Positions 59,313 to 64,000 of a stretch of DNA of 64,000 bases are shown one piece after another. Both the position numbers and the translations under genes were made by a program. The notes below the pieces were generated by a model, which did not search any database, was not told the DNA's origin, and was given only the letters and a program-made list of their open reading frames with translations. The DNA comes from Microcyclospora pomicola (lineage: Eukaryota > Ascomycota > Dothideomycetes > Capnodiales): NCBI GenBank assembly GCA_002786065.1, contig NHNY01000029.1:1-64000 (forward strand), in the 5' to 3' direction. How positions within the stretch are numbered: position 1 is the first letter of the stretch; each line of letters starts with the position of its first letter.

Positions 59313-61110
59313 ATGGCGACAACAACGACGACTATTGAGCTGCAGAGCTTCGAGCCACAGCTGGAGCATGTCACAATCACAACCCGCCCTCTCGCCTCCA
59401 CTCCGTCTCACGACAACCTTGCGTTGCCAGCGGACGAATCCTCTGATGCATCAGCCGGCGACGAAGAAGCGGCAGTCCTCTCCACGAGTCGAGCAGTCAT
59501 TGTCGTTGCCCAATTGATCGGCCTGCAGCTCTTCTCTAGTTTCTGCAATGGCATCGTTGTGGTTGGTCTGCCTGCTATCATCGACACGGTAAAGCTGGAG
59601 CCAGGCCTTCTTCTCTGGCCAACGTCCGTCTTCTACCTCACAGCCGGTGCATGCCTAATGCTGGCTGGATCTGTTACAGATGTTGTGGGTACGCGGCCGA
59701 TGATACTAGCGGCCAACATGCTGCTTATCGCAAGTGCTTTTGCATGCGGTGTGGCACGAAATGGAGGCGAGCTCATTGCATTTCGCGGCCTGCAAGGCGT
59801 CTCCTTCGCCATGGCTGTCCCAGCATCTGTCTCCATCATTTCGACCAACATTGCGTTTGGGCGGCCGCGGAACCTAGGGTTTTCGTGTCTTGGCTTCTCA
59901 AGTCCATTCGGATTCTTGCTGGGCCTCGTTCTTGGAGGTGTGTTTGTGGACAACGTTGGATGGCGCCCGGCATTCTACCTTGCTGGGGCTACCACTGCTG
60001 CATTATGTGTGTTCGGTTTTTGGGCTTTGCCACACGATCCCCAACCAAGACCGATGCGCACAATATGGAAGCAGCTAGCTTTGGACATTGATTAGGTGGG
60101 AACGATGGTTCTCAGTGCTGGAATCACAATCCTGTCATATGTTTTGGCGTAAGTTTCTCCCGCTTTTGAGATAGCTGATGCAAGAATTGACAATCGCAGA
60201 ATGCTCTCATCCGATATCAAGAACATCCGCCATGCTTCCAACATTTCACTGCTGGCCATCAGCGTTGCCACGATCCCAGTGTTCATCTGGTGGATGAGTC
60301 ATCAAGTGAAGCACAATCGTCCAGCAGTGATGCCAAACTCGCTTTGGTGCAATTCGAGCTTTACGAGCATTTGCATAATGGTACTGCTTTCCAATGCGGT
60401 CAGCAACAATATGGAGCTGTTCTGTAGTTTGTTGTAAGTCCACTACATCTGTCGTATGTTGTACAAGGGATCGGTACTGACGGTTCCCAGCTTCCAGCAA
60501 GTCCAAGGTCACACAGCACTTGAAGCGTCCATTCGCATTCTCCCCGCCCTTATCACAGCGGTGCTCATCAACATTTCGATTGGGTACTTTGTGAATCGAC
60601 AACCAGTCATGTTGGTCGTATTGACTGCCTCGGCGATCACCGCTCTGTCACCACTTCTCATGGCCGTCATCAAACCCCAATGGCCATACTGGTACATGGC
60701 GTTCACCGCACAGGTAAGTGAACCTGCTACGTGACCATCGGCTGTTGAGTGTGGTAACATACCATTGACACGATTTTACACAGGTTTTCCTGCAAGTGTG
60801 CACCAACACTCTGTTCACAGTCGGTCTGCTCATCATCTCCGCTGTGTTTCCCGCACGCACCCAGGCTTTAGGTGGCGCAGTCTTCAATACCTGCGCGCAA
60901 CTTGGCACCTCAATTGGATTGACGATCACTCAAGTCATCACCGAATCAGTCACGGCCAAGTCGGAGGAAGCCAACAAGTCATCGCCCAAAGCTCTGATGG
61001 ATGGCTATCGCGCTGTCTTCTGGACCTTGTTTGCCATGATGGTTTTGACGGGTCTCACGGGTGTACTGGGGTTGCGCCGGGTAGGGAAGATTGGTGTAAA
61101 GCAAGATTGA
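59313..61110 (+). pseudogene. MFS transporter (DHA2-like) with in-frame TAG
   Basis: Exons 59313-60148, 60200-60433, 60491-60713 and 60784-61110 would encode 539 residues, but codon 261 (60093-60095) is TAG. It falls in LDID-stop-VGTMVLSAGITILSYVLA, where related transporters read DIDW(I/V)G, so a TGG-to-TAG change is the simplest reading. All splice junctions and the downstream frame stay intact, so the change must be recent or tolerated. About a dozen or more hydrophobic helices are seen; SVTDVVGTRPMILAAN is motif-A-like and LGFSSPFGFLLGLVLGGVFV resembles motif C of drug:H+ antiporters. Substrate unknown. Alternatives are a sequencing error or stop-codon readthrough. Confidence 0.75.
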
Positions 61111-62842
61111 TCTAAAAGCTGGTGTTAGGACATAGATCGTCATGCGGCAAAAGTAATGATTACACTTGAGTATCGTAGCATATCCAGTATCGGCGGACAT
61201 ACTCCTCCCGTAGCCTGTTCGACCTTTATTCGCCCGTTTCACCGAACAACGGGTTGGGTTGCTGAATCGAGTGCTGTCCCAGAGACCGGTCTGTTCCTCC
61301 CATTGTCCTTGTCGCTCTTGCTAGACCGTTCCATTTCACAACGTAAGATCTGTACTTCTCGCGCACTCTCATCGGGTTTGTCGGCAGGGGGATCGGGCAC
61401 TGCACACAGAAAGAAGCCCTGGACTTGATCGACTGTAACAGCACTTGGTCAGAAACGTGCCATGGCGGAGACGATTGCGTCCTTCGCCTTGACTTTTCAC
61501 ATCAGCACGTCAAGTGCAATCGCCCACGACGTCTTCTCCGCTAGCCATCAGAGTCTGGTCAGAGGTGGCGTGCCTCGGTCGCTAGTCAGCACATTGCCAG
61601 CCCTGTCGACCAGGATTTCAACTTGATCATGCCAGATAGTTTCCGGCCAAATCGTAGCGGGAAAAACGTCGAGTCTGCGCCTCAAATTCTCGTTTCAAGT
61701 TCACACATAGATGGGACCTGCAGCGCGTTGATGCATGCAACATCACCCGCCCAGGACCAACATCACATGTATGACTCAGACGGAGGATTTCCGAGACTGA
61801 TGGATGTATTCAATTCTTACAAGGCAAGCCTGGCATGGGACATCAAGACGGATAAGGAACATAGCCGCTTCTCGGGACAGCCCGCTGGGCCTCAATTCAT
61901 AGCCAGGCGGAGGATCACAGACCCTCGAAAACACGATCTCATCTTCACCCAATTGTTCTCTAGGTGTGAACCACAACAAAGACCCTCGACTCACAGCGAT
62001 CGACCTATGTAGAGCTAGACACGTGCGCGGCGCAGCTAGAAGCTGAACCGCAGTTAGCCCCACCACGTAAAGTGCGACAAGCGTGCATCGGTCGTTGCTT
62101 GTCTGCAACATCGGGGCTTGGCGGTACTCTACGGCGTACATAGTCTGCCGATCGACCGGGCAAACAAAGCACCGTCACGGCACCGACCTGATCAATCACG
62201 GCGAGACACAAACAATAATGCCTCAGAACTCAATCTCAGCCCCGCTGTTGGGGGAACGGCCGCATGATCCTTCGAGTGCCTCCACGGCGTCGCTGACTGC
62301 GCCGCATTCGCCTCGACTGATAAGCATCTCGGACACCATTTGCTCGTCCTTGCACCCTTCTCCAACATGGTGGTATTACACGTGAAAGATTGTGGGGGCA
62401 AGGCTGGAGCACCAACAACGCTTGGCTGGTATCAAGCTTCGAGGTAAGACTTGGATGCGTCGAGTATGCAGGCGTCTATTGGCTCGCGCTGGCTATCGTT
62501 CGCGTCGCACGTTGGTGATCTCTAGCAATGACTCTCCGGCTGGAAGCTTCCAAAGTCGGATTGAGCCATGTGATGGCCAGCTGCTCAGCATGCAGACGCA
62601 CGTGGATCGAAAGCGAGAGTGTTCGTAAGTGTAGCTCCGTCTGTCAACTCCCAGACCCCAAAACGTAGTTGGGAATGCGAGGCAGCTTAAATCCCCGCCG
62701 TCCGCGCACTTCCTCAGCACCGACTCATCCCTTGCGTCCCTTGTGACCCTACCTGTAGTTCTCGCTCGAGAGTGACGCAACTTCCTTCTAGCATCCTCTT
62801 AGCTACACTGACCAGCGACGCGTTACGCCCCCAGCCCTCGCC
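61111..62842. other. Intergenic region upstream of the ammonium transporter
   Basis: About 1.7 kb. A 55-codon open frame starts at 62219 (MPQNSISAPLLGERPHD) but no family is recognised. One GATA-factor consensus, TGATAAG, lies at 62318-62324 and an AGATAG at about 61627; both fit HGATAR sites bound by AreA. Confidence 0.4.
62318..62324 (+). promoter_or_regulatory. GATA-factor (AreA-type) site candidate
   Basis: TGATAAG matches HGATAR and lies about 520 bp upstream of an ammonium-transporter start codon. Ammonium transporters are classic AreA targets, but a single short site is weak evidence. Confidence 0.3.
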
Positions 62843-64000
62843 ATGGCTACGAACGTGACGGCGGAAATCACCTCGCTCGAGACGCCAGACTGGCTGGACA
62901 CGGGCGACAATGCCTGGCAGTTGACGGCCGCGTCGCTGGTCGCGTTGCAATCGGTACCCGGGCTGTGTCTCCTGTACGCTGGCATCGTGAAGAGGAAGTG
63001 GGCGGTGAACTCCATGTTCATGGCCTTTCACGCCTTTGCTGCGGTGCTGATCTGCTGGGGTATGATATCCATATAGCTCGAAGCTGATATGATCGAGGTC
63101 CAGGTCGGAGGTACTGACATCCCGTGACTAGTCATCTGGGCCTACAAGGTCGCGTTCGGCATCTACATGCTTCCCTTTGCTGGCCGTCCAGGACCTGTCC
63201 TCACGTTCTCCATCGTCTTCGCAGCCATTACTGTGATTCTCGTCGCAGGTGCATATCTCGCCCGTATGGACTTCCGTGCCTGGATGATATTCGTCCCGCT
63301 CTGGCTTACATTCAGTTACTGCATCGGGGCATACAGCATCTGGGGCGGGGGCTTTCTTTACAAGCTGGGGGTGATTGACTACTCCGGTGGATATGTCATT
63401 CATCTGAGCTCTGGCACGGCTGGCTTCGTTGGTGCATGGTGGATTGGTCCAAGATTGAAGACAGATCGAGAGAACTTCCAGCCGAACAATGTCCTAGCCA
63501 TGATGACTGGCGCTGGCATCCTATGGATTGGCTGGAACGGGTTCAACGGTGGTGTAAGTGGACATCCTTGGGGACGATCAACAGAGAGCGAGACATGCTG
63601 ACAAAGTTCACAGGATCCATACGCAGCTTCGCCGGACGCCGGTGTTGCGGTATTGAACACCAACATCTGCACAGCAATGTCAATGCTTACCTGGACTTGT
63701 ATGGACATCATCTTCTACAAGAAACCTTCCATCATCGGCGCGATCAATGGCATGATCACTGGTCTTGTAGCCATCACTCCGGCTGCTGGCGTGATCGCAG
63801 GTTGGGCCGCCATCGTCTTTGGTCTGTGTTCTGGGAGTATTCCTTGGTAGGTTGGCGCTAGTACATCATGATATGCCAAGCGTGAGACTAACCTAGCAAC
63901 AGGATCAGCATGAACATCGCCGGCAAGAAATGGAGCGTCTTCACACATCACGTCGACGATTGCCTTGGTATCACGCACACCCACATGGTTGCTGGCGCGC
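62843..64000 (+). CDS. Ammonium transporter (Mep/Amt family), 3' end outside window
   Basis: Exons 62843-63059, 63132-63553, 63614-63846 and 63903 onward; the last runs off the right edge. The N-terminus reads [20 protein letters not shown] and [20 protein letters not shown]. The core has [35 protein letters not shown] with the first pore histidine, [15 protein letters not shown], and [16 protein letters not shown] with the second pore histidine. These trimeric channels take up ammonium and, in some fungi, sense it. The loop between the second and third helices (after [14 protein letters not shown]) looks some 25 residues shorter than I recall for Mep2, with no intron to explain it. Confidence 0.93.

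Overview
The window is nuclear DNA of a filamentous ascomycete (Pezizomycotina), most likely a Dothideomycete. Genes are single-copy with few short introns (47-200 nt, GTRNGT donors, CTRAC-type branch sites). They are encoded on both strands without operons, and the set is typical of moulds: a Fus3/Pmk1 MAP kinase, Aur1 ceramide-inositol synthase, Kar9, Inp1, alternative oxidase and DOPA dioxygenase. Functions are inferred from protein motifs recognised by eye; no search was run.

Left edge (1-1.5 kb): an extremely A+T-rich, TpA-rich block that looks mutated by RIP (repeat-induced point mutation). On the minus strand it keeps the outline of an intron-rich coding gene. At least eight 54-74 nt introns, all built from the same ACTAGTA-rich core, separate short exons, and reading phase is kept across seven of the eight junctions even though the exons carry several TAG/TAA codons. 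An 11-bp tandem repeat marks the sharp change to normal sequence at about 1.5 kb. This is the most unusual part of the window.

2-25 kb: a conserved nuclear protein, the Fus3/Pmk1 MAPK with a probably spliced leader, Aur1, mitochondrial uL11, a DUF6594 membrane protein whose first coding exon is just ATG, Sld2 and a DOPA 4,5-dioxygenase divergent from a shared promoter, an NYN-domain protein divergent from a mitochondrial carrier, and a Gbp2/Hrb1-type three-RRM protein interrupted by an assembly gap of 99 Ns. 25.3-29 kb is gene-poor, with only weak ORFs.

29-64 kb: Kar9, a conserved fungal protein of unknown function, alternative oxidase with a CGG-N7-CGG element upstream, a TPR-SET protein, a Crh-type GH16 wall enzyme divergent from the proline enzyme Pro2, a GH20 hexosaminidase with a 14-nt exon, an F-box-like protein, proteasome subunit Rpn12, a NIPA-like magnesium transporter divergent from Cog4, Inp1, an MFS transporter with an in-frame TAG where the family has Trp, and the 5' part of an ammonium transporter that runs off the right edge. 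Most are housekeeping genes (secretion, cell wall, replication, spindle positioning, peroxisome inheritance, nitrogen and proline metabolism). I see no secondary-metabolite cluster, tRNA, rRNA or CRISPR array.
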